64,000 nucleotides of DNA from contig NZ_CP040020.1 of the NCBI RefSeq assembly GCF_005280295.1, positions 2,480,001 to 2,544,000 on the forward strand. The letters run 5' to 3'. The DNA is from Brevibacterium sp. CS2. Its GTDB lineage: Bacteria > Actinomycetota > Actinomycetes > Actinomycetales > Brevibacteriaceae. The first letter of the stretch is position 1; every line of letters starts with the position of its first letter. The position numbers were made by a program, and so were the translations under genes. This document shows, one piece after another, positions 54,759-64,000 of the stretch. The notes under the pieces were generated by a model. It was given only the letters and a program-made list of their open reading frames with translations. It was not told the DNA's origin and ran no database searches.

Positions 54759-54793
54759 GGTTCTCCTTCCGGGTGCCGAGGGTGGTGCTCTGC

Positions 54794-54811
54794 GTTATAC
54801 AAGACAATTGT
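54794..54811 (-). promoter_or_regulatory. suf operon promoter and candidate SufR operator
   Basis: On the minus strand TATAAC (54794-54799) is a likely -10. Just upstream the perfect palindrome ACAATTGT (54804-54811) lies within the -35/-10 spacer, in a notably AT-rich stretch; a protein bound there would block polymerase. No clear -35 is seen. Confidence 0.6.
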
Positions 54812-54917
54812 TGCGTAATCTATTCCACTGTAAACGAAGGCGAGCCTAAGCCCCGGTCGCGGACCCGTCGCGGCCCGGGCGCTCCCCGGAGCGGGGCCAC
54901 GCGTACACTGGTCGACC

Positions 54918-55831
<914 letters not shown>

Positions 55832-55835
<4 letters not shown>

Positions 55836-56608
55836 CGGAGCCCGCGACGACACCCTCCTCCCCGGCCTCCCCGGCCTTTCGGCGCATCCTCGCGCAGGCC
55901 GGGTTCGAGGCGCGTTCGATCCTCCGCAACGGCGAGCAGCTCCTCCTCTCCCTCGTGCTCCCGATCATCGTGCTCCTCGGGCTGTCCCTCACCGGGATCC
56001 TCGACGTGCTCGGCCTCGGCATCGGCGGCCACTCCCCCGTCGCCGTCGCGACCTCCGGGGTGCTCGGCCTCGCGATCGCCTCGACTGCCTTCACCGGGCA
56101 GGCGATCTCCACGGGGTTCGACCGCCGCTACGGTGTGCTCCGCCAGCTCGCCACCACCCCGCTCGGCACCACGGGCCTGATCTGGGGCAAGCTGCTCGCC
56201 GTGCTCCTCGTCGTCGCCGTCCAGTTCGCGCTGCTCGGCGGCATCGCCCTCGTCCTCGGCATCACCGCCCCGGTCGCCCACCTCGCCGTCGTCGTCGCCG
56301 GACTGCTCGGGACGGCGGTCATGCTCACCTGGGGGCTCGTGCTCGCCGGGACCCTGCGCGCAGAGGCGACGCTCGCGCTCGCCAACCTCCTGTGGGTGCT
56401 CATGGCCTCGGTCGGCGGGCTCGTCGTCGCTCACGACGGGCTGTGGGGCCGGCTCGTGTCGTGGACGCCCTCGGGGGCGCTCGGCGATGCCATGCGCAGC
56501 GCGGTGCTCGACGGCGCGATCGACCTGCGCGCCTGTGCGGTGATGCTCGCCTGGACGCTCCTCGGGCTGCTCGCGGCCCGCCGCTTCTTCGACTTCGACG
56601 GACGGTAG
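55832..56608 (+). CDS. ABC-2 type transporter permease
   Basis: The 258-residue protein has six hydrophobic segments, among them LLLSLVLPIIVLLGLSLTGI, VLGLAIASTAFTGQAISTGF, LLAVLLVVAVQFALLGGIAL and LAVVVAGLLGTAVMLTWGLV. RRYGVLRQLATTPLGTTGLI between helices 2 and 3 is the conserved ABC-2 loop. It forms the membrane half of the exporter with the preceding ATPase. Confidence 0.9.
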
Positions 56609-56618
56609 AATGGCCCGC

Positions 56619-57590
56619 ATGACGACCCCCGCAGCCCCCGCACCGCCCGCCGGCTCCCGCTGGCAGCCCGCCACCGTCACCCGGCTCGTGAGCGCCGCGG
56701 CGTGGACGATGCTGTTCGCCCAGTCGGCGATCATCGTCACCGGTGCGCTCGTGCGGCTCACCGGCTCCGGGCTCGGCTGTCCGACCTGGCCGATGTGCAC
56801 CGACGAGTCCCTCGTCAACACCCCGGAGATGGGCATCCACGGCTACATCGAGTTCGGCAACCGGCTGCTCGGGGTCGCGCTCGGACTGCTCGGCGTCGCG
56901 ATCCTCGTCCTCCTGTGGCGCCTCCGCAGGACCCGCCCCGACCTCTTCTGGCTGACGTTCTGGCTCACCGCCGTGGTGCCCTTCCAGGCGCTCCTCGGCG
57001 GCCTCACCGTGCGCACCCAGCTCAACCCGTGGATCGTCGCCGCCCACTTCATCCCCTCGGCGATCGCCGTCGGCGCGTCGGCCTACCTCGTGCGCCGCAC
57101 CGCGGACTCCGGCCGGGACCCCCGGCCGCTCGGCACCCCGCTGCTGCGCGGCCTGTGCTGGGCGATCGGCGGGCTCATGGTCGTCGTCGTGCTCCTCGGC
57201 GTCCTCGTCACCGGGGCCGGCCCGCATGCCGGGGACGTCATCAGTGCCCGCAACGGCCTCGACACGGTGATGATCTCCCGCCTCCACGCGATCCCGGTCT
57301 GGATGCTCATCGGCGCGACGGTCCTCGCCCGCATCCTGTCCGCACGGCAGGGGCTGAGCGAGCTGTCCCGTGCGCTCACCGTGCTCCTCCTCGTCGAGGC
57401 GGCGCAGGGCGCGATCGGCTACTTCCAGTACTTCACCGGCCTGCCGATCGCCGCCGTCGCCCTCCACCTCGTGGGCGCCTGCCTCGTCATCGCCGCGACC
57501 GTCGCCGTCGTCGACGCCTGCTACCGCCGTGCGCCGCTGCCGGCCACCGCCGTCCCGGACTCCCCGCAGGCGGTCCACCAGACGGTGTGA
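56619..57590 (+). CDS. ctaA: haem A synthase CtaA (COX15)
   Basis: The 323-residue membrane enzyme oxidises haem O to haem A for cytochrome aa3. Eight helices are visible; key residues are in GALVRLTGSGLGCPTWPMCT (Cys pair loop), GIHGYIEFGNRLLGVALGLL (haem-ligand His), QLNPWIVAAHFIPSAIAVGA (His), and SRLHAIPVWMLIGATVLA, ALHLVGACLVIAATVAVV (His ligands). The start at ATG 56619 is preferred: TAGAAT (56606-56611), which also contains the permease stop, lies seven bases upstream; another ATG at 56610 overlaps that box. Confidence 0.93.
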   Translation: MTTPAAPAPPAGSRWQPATVTRLVSAAAWTMLFAQSAIIVTGALVRLTGSGLGCPTWPMCTDESLVNTPEMGIHGYIEFGNRLLGVALGLLGVAILVLLWRLRRTRPDLFWLTFWLTAVVPFQALLGGLTVRTQLNPWIVAAHFIPSAIAVGASAYLVRRTADSGRDPRPLGTPLLRGLCWAIGGLMVVVVLLGVLVTGAGPHAGDVISARNGLDTVMISRLHAIPVWMLIGATVLARILSARQGLSELSRALTVLLLVEAAQGAIGYFQYFTGLPIAAVALHLVGACLVIAATVAVVDACYRRAPLPATAVPDSPQAVHQTV

Positions 57591-57686
57591 CCGCAGCCGG
57601 CCCGCCACCGCCGCCGTGAGCCATCCCATGCCCTACCTGGGTGCCACCGGTGAGCGCACGACGGCGCGGTCTGCTTGAATGTCCGG

Positions 57687-59420
57687 GTGCCTCTCCTCGC
57701 GCTCCTGAACAGATACCTCCTCGACTACCGCGGGCTCCTCCTCGGCGTCGTCGTGTTCCAGGCACTCCAGTCCTTCGGCCTGCTCCTCATCCCCACGCTC
57801 AATGCGCGGATGATCGACGAGGGCGTCGCCCGCGGCGACGTGCCGACGGTGTGGGCCTACGGCGGCTGGATGGTCGTCGTCGCCGTCCTCCAGCTCGGGT
57901 GCAACGGGATCGCGATCTACTGCGGCGCGAAGTGCGCGATGTCCGCTGCCCGCGACCTCCGCCGCGACGTCTTCCACCACGTCGTCGACATGGGCCACCA
58001 GGACGTCTCCCGCTTCTCCGCCGCCGGCCTCATCACCCGCAACACCAATGACATCCGACAGGTCCAGCAGTTCATCGTGCTCAGCGCGACGATGCTCGTC
58101 ATGGCACCGCTCATGGCGCTCGGCGGGATCGTCATGGCCCTCGCCGAGAGCTTCCGCCTGTCGTGGATCGTCGTCGTCACGGTCGTCGTGCTCGGCGTCG
58201 TCATGGCGTTCATCGTCTCCCGCATGGTCCCGTCCTTCGCCGTCATGCAGGAGCGCATCGACGCCCTCAACTCCGTCACCCGCCAGCAGCTCACCGGGAT
58301 CCGGGTCATCCGCGCCTTCGTCCGCGAGCCGGCCGAGGCGCAGCGCTTCGGGGAGGCCAACCTCGCGGTCACCGACGCCAACCTCCGGGTGGGCCGGCTG
58401 TTCGCGCTGATGTTCCCGCTCGTGATGTTCATCATCGGCGCGGCCTCGGCCGCCGTCGTGTGGTTCGGTGCGTTCGAGGTGCAGGGGGGCATGCTCGGGG
58501 TCGGCACCCTCATGGCCTTCATCCAGTACCTCCTCATGATCCTCATGGGCGTGATGATCGCCTCGTTCATGGCGATGATGATCCCGCGCGCCGCGGTCTC
58601 CGCCGGCCGCATCCTCGACGTCGTCGACTCCCCGGTGACGATCGACTTCTCCGGCACCCGGACCGACACCCCGGCGCCCGGCGAGGTCGAGCTGTCCGGG
58701 GTCGAGTACCGCTATCCCGGCGCCGAGGAGACGGTCCTCAGCGGAATCGACGTGCGGGTCCCGGCCGGGTCGACCCTCGCGATCGTCGGGGCCACGGGTT
58801 CGGGCAAGACCACCCTCGCCTCCCTCGTCGTGCGCCTCATCGACGCCGACGCCGGCACGGTGCGGATCGGCGGCACGGACATCCGCGCACTCGCTCCCGC
58901 TGTGCTCCACGCGCAGACCGGCTTCGTCCCGCAGCAGGCGTACCTGTTCTCCGGCACGATCGCCGACACCCTGCGCTTCGCCGCCCCCGGGGCGAGCGAG
59001 GAGGAGATGTGGGCGGCCCTCGACACCGCCCAGGCGGACTTCGTCCGCGAGCTCCCCGAGGGGCTCGACCACGAGCTCACCCAGGGCGGCACCAACCTGT
59101 CCGGCGGCCAGCGCCAGCGGATCGCGATCGCCCGCGCGCTCGTCGGGCGACCTCGGATCCTCGTCTTCGACGATTCCTTCTCCGCCCTCGACACCGCGAC
59201 CGACAAGGCGCTGCGCGCCGCGCTCGCCCGGGACGTCGACGCGACGATGATCATCGTCGCCCAGCGGATCGCGACCGCCCGCGACGCCGACGCCATCCTC
59301 GTCCTCGACGAGGGCCGGATCGTCGGCCTCGGCACCCATGATGAGCTCGCGGAGTCGAACCCGGTGTACCGGGAGATCATCGATTCGCAGGCCGCCGCCG
59401 CGACCGGAGAGGGGGTCTGA
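57687..59420 (+). CDS. heterodimeric ABC exporter subunit A (degenerate ATP site)
   Basis: The 577-residue half transporter has six TM helices (residues 10-300) and an ABC domain: Walker A VGATGSGKTTLASLVVRL, signature NLSGGQRQRIAIARALVG and Walker B ILVFDDSFSALDTAT, in which the catalytic Glu is Asp; the switch segment has Q for His (IIVAQRIATA). These changes mark the non-catalytic site of TM287/288- or TmrAB-type heterodimers. GTG start after TTGAAT. The partner starts two bases after its stop. Confidence 0.92.
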   Translation: MPLLALLNRYLLDYRGLLLGVVVFQALQSFGLLLIPTLNARMIDEGVARGDVPTVWAYGGWMVVVAVLQLGCNGIAIYCGAKCAMSAARDLRRDVFHHVVDMGHQDVSRFSAAGLITRNTNDIRQVQQFIVLSATMLVMAPLMALGGIVMALAESFRLSWIVVVTVVVLGVVMAFIVSRMVPSFAVMQERIDALNSVTRQQLTGIRVIRAFVREPAEAQRFGEANLAVTDANLRVGRLFALMFPLVMFIIGAASAAVVWFGAFEVQGGMLGVGTLMAFIQYLLMILMGVMIASFMAMMIPRAAVSAGRILDVVDSPVTIDFSGTRTDTPAPGEVELSGVEYRYPGAEETVLSGIDVRVPAGSTLAIVGATGSGKTTLASLVVRLIDADAGTVRIGGTDIRALAPAVLHAQTGFVPQQAYLFSGTIADTLRFAAPGASEEEMWAALDTAQADFVRELPEGLDHELTQGGTNLSGGQRQRIAIARALVGRPRILVFDDSFSALDTATDKALRAALARDVDATMIIVAQRIATARDADAILVLDEGRIVGLGTHDELAESNPVYREIIDSQAAAATGEGV

Positions 59421-59421
59421 G

Positions 59422-61335
59422 ATGTCGATGGAGGACGCCCCGGGTTCCAAGGCCCGCGCCTTCGGGCCGACGATGAAGCGCCTGCTCGGCCGCTTCCGTC
59501 CCTTCACCCTCGCCGTCGTCGGCGCCGTGGTGCTCAACGCCGTCGGCATCGTCTTCACCGTCCTCGGCCCGCTCGTCCTCGGTCAGGCGACGAACCTCGT
59601 CTACGAGGGCTGGGTGTCCGGCCGGATGGAGGGCGGTCGGTCCCAGGCCGAGGTCGTCGCCGATCTCCGCGCCGCCGGCGACACGACGATGGCCGACATG
59701 GTCGCAGCGATGGAGATCGTGCCCGGTGCCGGGATCGACTTCGCCGCGCTCGGCCGGACGCTGCTGCTCACCCTCGCGGTGTACCTGCTCGGATCCCTCG
59801 TGATGTTCCTCGCGAGCCGGATCCTCAACTCCGTCGTGCAGCGGGTGATGTACCGGCTGCGCGAGGACGTCGAGTCGAAGGTCCACGCGCTCCCCCTGTC
59901 GCATTTCGACCGGATGAAGCGCGGCGACGTGCTCTCCCGGCTGACGAACGACCTCGACAACCTCAACCAGGTGCTCAGCGAGTCCCTCGGGCAGATCGTC
60001 ATGAGCCTGCTCACCGTCGTCGGCGTCCTCGCGATGATGTTCACGCTGTCCTGGCAGCTCACCCTCGTCACCCTCATCACCGTGCCGCTCACCGCGCTCG
60101 TCATCGGACTCCTCGGGGTCCGTTCGCAGCGGCAGTTCCAGGCCCAGTGGAAGGCCACCGGCGTGCTCAACACCCGCGTCGAGGAGTCGATCACCGGCCA
60201 CGACCTCATCACCGTCTACGGCCGTGACCGTGTGACGAAGGAGCTCTTCGACGCGGAGAACGACGACGTCTACCGGGCGTCCTTCTCCGCCCAGATGCTC
60301 GCCGGGCTGATGATGCCGGCGATGCAGTTCATCGGGAACCTCGTCTACGTCGGCATCGCGGTCGTCGGCGCCCTCCAGGTCGCCTCCGGTCAGCTCCGGC
60401 TCGGCACCGTGCAGGCGTTCATCCAGTACTCCCGCCAGTTCTCGCAGCCGCTCGCGCAGCTCGGCGGGATGGCCGCGCAGCTCCAGTCGGCGGCGGCGTG
60501 CGCCGAGCGCGTGTTCGAGCTCCTGTCCTACCCGGAGGAGACCCCGGACACCGGGACCGCGACCCTCCCCGAGCGCCCGCGCGGCGAGATCGCCTTCGAG
60601 CACGTCGCCTTCGGCTACTCCCCGGACTCTCCGCTCATCACCGACCTCGGCCTGCGCGCCGCACCCGGCACGACGACGGCGATCGTCGGCCACACCGGCG
60701 CGGGGAAGACGACCCTCGTCAACCTCCTCATGCGCTTCTACGAGGTCGATTCCGGCCGGATCACCTTCGACGGCGTCGACATCGCGGAGCTGCGCCGCTC
60801 CGAGCTCCGCTCGCACATGGGCATGGTCCTCCAGGACACCTGGCTGTTCGGCGGGACGATCGAGGAGAACATCGCCTACGGCAAGCCCGGAGCCACGCGG
60901 GAGGAGGTCGTGGCGGCGGCCGAGGCGTGCTACGTCGACCACGTCGTCCGCACCCTGCCTGACGGCTACGACACCGTCATCGACGACGACGGCGGCAACC
61001 TGTCCCAGGGCGAGCGCCAGCTCATCACGATCGCCCGCGCGTTCCTCACCCGGCCCACCGTGCTCATCCTCGACGAGGCGACCTCCTCGGTCGACACCCG
61101 CACCGAGCTCCTGCTCCAGCAGGCGATGCAGAGTCTGCGCGCGGGCCGGACGAGCTTCGTCATCGCCCACCGGCTCTCCACGATCCGGGACGCGGACACG
61201 ATCCTCGTCATGGCCCACGGCGACATCGTCGAGCAGGGCAGCCATGCGGAGCTGCTCGAGCGCGGCGGCGCCTATGCGGAGCTCCATGCCGCGCAGCTCG
61301 CCGCCGGCGGCTCGCTCGACGGGATCGAGGACTGA
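59422..61335 (+). CDS. heterodimeric ABC exporter subunit B (catalytic ATP site)
   Basis: The 637-residue half transporter has a long N-terminal TM region with an external loop (about residues 75-100), and an ABC domain with Walker A VGHTGAGKTTLVNLLMRF, signature NLSQGERQLITIARAFLT, Walker B VLILDEATSSVDTRT (Glu present) and switch VIAHRLSTIRDAD (His present). Its Walker A/B are canonical while its signature is LSQGE, which pairs with subunit A's degenerate site. A drug or lipid exporter is likely; cargo unknown. Confidence 0.93.
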   Translation: MSMEDAPGSKARAFGPTMKRLLGRFRPFTLAVVGAVVLNAVGIVFTVLGPLVLGQATNLVYEGWVSGRMEGGRSQAEVVADLRAAGDTTMADMVAAMEIVPGAGIDFAALGRTLLLTLAVYLLGSLVMFLASRILNSVVQRVMYRLREDVESKVHALPLSHFDRMKRGDVLSRLTNDLDNLNQVLSESLGQIVMSLLTVVGVLAMMFTLSWQLTLVTLITVPLTALVIGLLGVRSQRQFQAQWKATGVLNTRVEESITGHDLITVYGRDRVTKELFDAENDDVYRASFSAQMLAGLMMPAMQFIGNLVYVGIAVVGALQVASGQLRLGTVQAFIQYSRQFSQPLAQLGGMAAQLQSAAACAERVFELLSYPEETPDTGTATLPERPRGEIAFEHVAFGYSPDSPLITDLGLRAAPGTTTAIVGHTGAGKTTLVNLLMRFYEVDSGRITFDGVDIAELRRSELRSHMGMVLQDTWLFGGTIEENIAYGKPGATREEVVAAAEACYVDHVVRTLPDGYDTVIDDDGGNLSQGERQLITIARAFLTRPTVLILDEATSSVDTRTELLLQQAMQSLRAGRTSFVIAHRLSTIRDADTILVMAHGDIVEQGSHAELLERGGAYAELHAAQLAAGGSLDGIED

Positions 61336-61336
61336 G

Positions 61337-62128
61337 CTACTGCTGCTCGATCCTGCGGCAGATCATGAGCTCGGTGCTCGGTCCCTCGCGCCGGGAGGCG
61401 AGCAGGCGCATCTCGAGCGGGTAGAGGAGGCGCCCCGCGAGCCCGCCGAGGCCGGCCGCGGTGGCCGTGCGCATGACGAGCGCCCACGCCCGGCGGCGCA
61501 GCCAGGGGGCGTCGACCTGAGCGTTCATGAGGACGAACATCGGGGCGTGGCGGATCGGCTCGAGGCCGGCGGCGGCGAGTTCCCGCTCGATCGTGTGCAT
61601 CGACCGGTTGACCTGGCGCGGGCCGCGCTGCTCGGGGCCGAAGAGGAAGTTCTCCGAGAACACGAACAGCCCGCCGGGACGCAGCAGGCGCGCGGCGTTG
61701 CGGAGGGCCTGGGCGTGACCGGCGTCGTCGGTGATGTGGAAGAGCATGTCCATCGCGGACACGATGTCGTAGGCGCCGGCGGGCACCGGGAGCTCGGGGG
61801 ATGCGGCGTCGAAGGGATGGAAGTCCGAGTCCGGGAAGCGGCCGCGCAGATTGTTCACCGCGGCGGTGGTGATGTCGGAGCCGGTCACCCCTGCGACCCC
61901 GAGCTCGCGCCAGAGGTCGACGTAGAAGCCGGTGCCGGAGCCGATGTCGAACACCTCGGCGGTGGGGAGATCGATCGGAGCGGAGGCCATCTCGCGGAGG
62001 AACACCGTGCGCCTGACCCGGTACATCCAGGTGTTGAACGCCGCTCCGAGCGCGCGGTAGCCCACGCCCGTCTCCGTCCAGTCCTCGGCGAGGCGGTTCT
62101 CCCAGAAGTCCTTCGTCGACGTCTCCAT
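61337..62128 (-). CDS. class I SAM-dependent methyltransferase
   Basis: The 263-residue protein has AEVFDIGSGTGFYVDLWREL (motif I), GVTGSDITTAAVNNLRGRFP, AYDIVSAMDMLFHITDDAGH and RLLRPGGLFVFSENFLFGPE. Substrate not known. A TAGGAT box at 62135-62140 lies six bases before the ATG: leaderless. The last residues are basic. It lies between the ABC exporter and ctaB, convergent with the exporter. Confidence 0.88.
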   Translation of the reverse strand: METSTKDFWENRLAEDWTETGVGYRALGAAFNTWMYRVRRTVFLREMASAPIDLPTAEVFDIGSGTGFYVDLWRELGVAGVTGSDITTAAVNNLRGRFPDSDFHPFDAASPELPVPAGAYDIVSAMDMLFHITDDAGHAQALRNAARLLRPGGLFVFSENFLFGPEQRGPRQVNRSMHTIERELAAAGLEPIRHAPMFVLMNAQVDAPWLRRRAWALVMRTATAAGLGGLAGRLLYPLEMRLLASRREGPSTELMICRRIEQQ

Positions 62129-62149
62129 ACCCCGATCCTACGGGTGAAC

Positions 62150-63130
62150 TCAGATGAAGGGGTTGAGGAAGGGGTCGATCGCGATCGCGAGGAAGAGCAC
62201 CGACAGGTAGGTGATCGAGCCGTGGAACACCTTCATCGCGCGCAACTGGGTGCCCTGGAAGCCCTGCTTCGCCCGGCGGGTGAGCCCGTAGCAGAGGTAC
62301 ATGAACCAGGCGCCGGAGAGCAGCGCGGTGGCGATGTAGACCGGGCCCATCGGGGCGACGGGGATGAGCGCGAGGCTCGCGGCGACCATGAGCCAGCCGT
62401 AGGCGAGGATCTGCCGGCCGACGGAGGTCGGCGGGACCTTCGAAGGCAGCATCGGCACACCGGCGGCGTCGTAGTCGGCCTTGTACTTGATGGCGAGCGG
62501 CCAGTAGTGCGGGGGCGTCCAGAAGAACACGACGAGGAACAGGATGAGCGGCTCCCACGACAGCGAGCCGGTGACCGCCGACCAGCCGATGAGCACCGGC
62601 ATGCACCCGGCCGCGCCGCCCCACACGATGTTCTGGGCGGTGTGGCGCTTGAGCATGATCGTGTAGAACACGACGTAGAGGAGGATCGCCGAGGCGGTGA
62701 GACCGGCGGCCACCCAGTTGGTGAACCCGCCCATCCAGAAGATCGAGCCGATGCCGAGCGCGAAGGCGAACACGATCGCTTCGCGCAGGGACACCTCGCC
62801 GGTGACGAGCGGGCGGTTCTCGGTGCGGCGCATCTTCGCGTCGATGTCGCGGTCGAGGATGCAGTTGAACACCGAGGCCGAGGCGGCCGCGGCGGAGCCG
62901 CCGACGAGCGTGGCGAGGACGAGCCAGAGGTTGGGCAAGCCCTGCGCGGCGAGGAACATCACGGGTGCCGTGGTGACGAGGAGGAGCTCGATGACCCGCG
63001 GCTTGGTGAGCGCGACGAAGGCCATGAAGCGGGAGCGCCCGCCGGTCCGCGCCAGGAGTCGGGATTCGTCGATCGTCCGCCGGAGCGGACGCTCCACCTG
63101 TTCGGCGGCGCTGTGCTGGTCGCTGCTCAC
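62150..63130 (-). CDS. ctaB: protohaem IX farnesyltransferase CtaB (haem O synthase)
   Basis: The 326-residue membrane prenyltransferase makes haem O from haem B. Characteristic are ALTKPRVIELLLVTTAPVMF, SVFNCILDRDIDAKMRRTEN (first Asp-rich motif), RPLVTGEVSL, VFFWTPPHYWPLAIKYKADY (second motif), and nine helices. GTG start. It is divergent from tkt with a 166-bp gap, the common actinobacterial arrangement. Confidence 0.95.
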   Translation of the reverse strand: MSSDQHSAAEQVERPLRRTIDESRLLARTGGRSRFMAFVALTKPRVIELLLVTTAPVMFLAAQGLPNLWLVLATLVGGSAAAASASVFNCILDRDIDAKMRRTENRPLVTGEVSLREAIVFAFALGIGSIFWMGGFTNWVAAGLTASAILLYVVFYTIMLKRHTAQNIVWGGAAGCMPVLIGWSAVTGSLSWEPLILFLVVFFWTPPHYWPLAIKYKADYDAAGVPMLPSKVPPTSVGRQILAYGWLMVAASLALIPVAPMGPVYIATALLSGAWFMYLCYGLTRRAKQGFQGTQLRAMKVFHGSITYLSVLFLAIAIDPFLNPFI

Positions 63131-63296
63131 GTAAAGGGGTTCTCTTTCCTCTGGACACCGGATGCAACCATTCTACCCCTCGTAGACGTCCGCGCCAGTC
63201 CGCGCGCCGTGGTTCCGGACACCGGTACCGCACACTGCGGACCACCCGGTAGAGTCGGAGTCGACGAACCCCGAGCAGAAGGACAGATGCCCCCTC

Positions 63297-64000
63297 ATGA
63301 GCCCTGTGACCTGGTCCGCGAAGGACTCCACGGCTGTCGACACCGCACGTCTGCTGGCCGCGGACGCCGTCCAGAAGGCCGGCAACGGTCACCCGGGGAC
63401 CGCGATGAGCCTCGCGCCCGTCGCCTACTGCCTCTATCAGCACACGATGGTCCACGATCCGGCCGACCCGCAGTGGCTCGGCCGGGACCGCTTCGTCCTG
63501 TCGGCCGGCCACTCGAGCCTGACCCAGTACGTCCAGCTCTACCTGTCCGGCTACGGCCTCGAGCTCGATGATCTCAAGGCGCTGCGCCAGTGGGGCTCGC
63601 TGACCCCCGGCCACCCCGAGGTCGGCCACACCGCCGGCGTCGAGATCACGACCGGGCCGCTCGGCTCCGGGCTCGCCTCGGCCGTCGGCATGGCGATGGC
63701 CGCCCGGCGGGAGCGCGGGCTCTTCGACCCCGACGCCCCGGTCGGCGAATCGGTGTTCGACCACCGCATCTACGTCCTCGCCTCCGACGGCGACCTCCAG
63801 GAGGGCGTGTCCTCCGAGGCGTCCTCGCTCGCGGGCACGCAGGAGCTCGGGAACCTCATCGTGATCTGGGACGACAACCGGATCTCCATCGAGGACGACA
63901 CCTCGATCGCCTTCACCGAGGACACCGCGGCCCGCTACGCCTCCTACGGCTGGCACGTCGAGCACGTCGACTTCACGCAGGGCGGCACCGAGTACCGCGA
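63297..64000 (+). CDS. tkt: transketolase (partial, 3' end outside window)
   Basis: The first 234 residues are present. They include VDTARLLAADAVQKAGNGHP, TPGHPEVGHTAGVEITTGPL (His), GSGLASAVGMAMAARRERGL, and the TPP motif VLASDGDLQEGVSSEASSLA with WDDNRISIEDDTSIAFTED. Transketolase exchanges two-carbon units in the pentose phosphate pathway. The ATG at 63297 gives MSPVTWSAKDSTAVD; AGAAGGACAG is 10-17 bases upstream. A TAGAGT box near 63250 is a plausible -10. Confidence 0.96.
   Translation, partial: MSPVTWSAKDSTAVDTARLLAADAVQKAGNGHPGTAMSLAPVAYCLYQHTMVHDPADPQWLGRDRFVLSAGHSSLTQYVQLYLSGYGLELDDLKALRQWGSLTPGHPEVGHTAGVEITTGPLGSGLASAVGMAMAARRERGLFDPDAPVGESVFDHRIYVLASDGDLQEGVSSEASSLAGTQELGNLIVIWDDNRISIEDDTSIAFTEDTAARYASYGWHVEHVDFTQGGTEYR

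Overview
The window looks like chromosomal, mostly core-genome sequence from a high-GC actinobacterium, probably of the order Micrococcales. I cannot place the genus. The evidence is the strong G/C third-position bias, the actinobacteria-specific families (SCO1664, DUF3090, DUF5703, DUF3099, DUF222-HNH, SufR-led SUF operon, ImuA/ImuB/DnaE2, InhA-like enoyl reductase), frequent GTG starts, and many leaderless promoters in which a TANNNT box sits 6-8 nt before the start codon. I see no prophage, transposase, CRISPR array, rRNA or plasmid genes.

Layout, 1-12.8 kb: a conserved module (SCO1664 kinase-like protein cut by the window edge, DUF3090, MSMEG_4193-type phosphatase) is interleaved with a small poly-Asp protein, an aldo/keto-reductase homologue without catalytic residues, and uppP. 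Then come DUF5703 and a YdcZ-type transporter, a probable operon fetA-fetB-PIG-L deacetylase-M20 peptidase, and a two-gene sulfolipid cassette (sqdB plus an SqdX-like glycosyltransferase). A DNA-binding repeat protein and a membrane protein follow. 12.8-22 kb: tRNA-Leu(GAG); a fatty-acid locus in which thiolase-fabG-maoC diverges from tetR-acyl-CoA oxidase over a shared palindromic operator; and metY-metX. 22-31 kb: the SOS mutagenesis cassette imuA-imuB-dnaE2 under a LexA box, with imuB broken by a one-base frameshift; a DUF222-HNH gene; and a 0.9-kb intergenic region carrying a cluster of TGACGTC motifs.

31-48 kb: trmL, a ThiD/PdxK kinase, rpmE2 with a structured leader, a YbaK protein, a TetR/VOC pair with two near-identical operators, an RNA methyltransferase, a TSUP transporter, an ABC ATPase, serB, a SixA-type phosphatase broken at a C7 run, a fabG-fabI pair of the MabA-InhA kind, a DUF3099/small Cys protein/SURF1 operon, an ABC-F protein with rnhA, a zinc protease and a TIGR01777 epimerase. 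48-64 kb: a complete eight-gene SUF operon (sufR-B-D-Rieske-C-S-U-T), an ABC-2 exporter, ctaA, a heterodimeric ABC exporter with one degenerate ATP site, a methyltransferase, ctaB, and the 5' part of tkt.

Functionally the window joins FASII and beta-oxidation enzymes, Fe-S assembly, and haem A/cytochrome oxidase maturation (ctaA, ctaB, SURF1). The most informative non-routine signals are two frameshifted genes (imuB, sixA), the pseudoenzyme aldo/keto reductase, the sulfolipid pair in a Gram-positive, several well-formed operators, and the phased GTCA repeats upstream of metY. I found no convincing wholly new multi-gene system.
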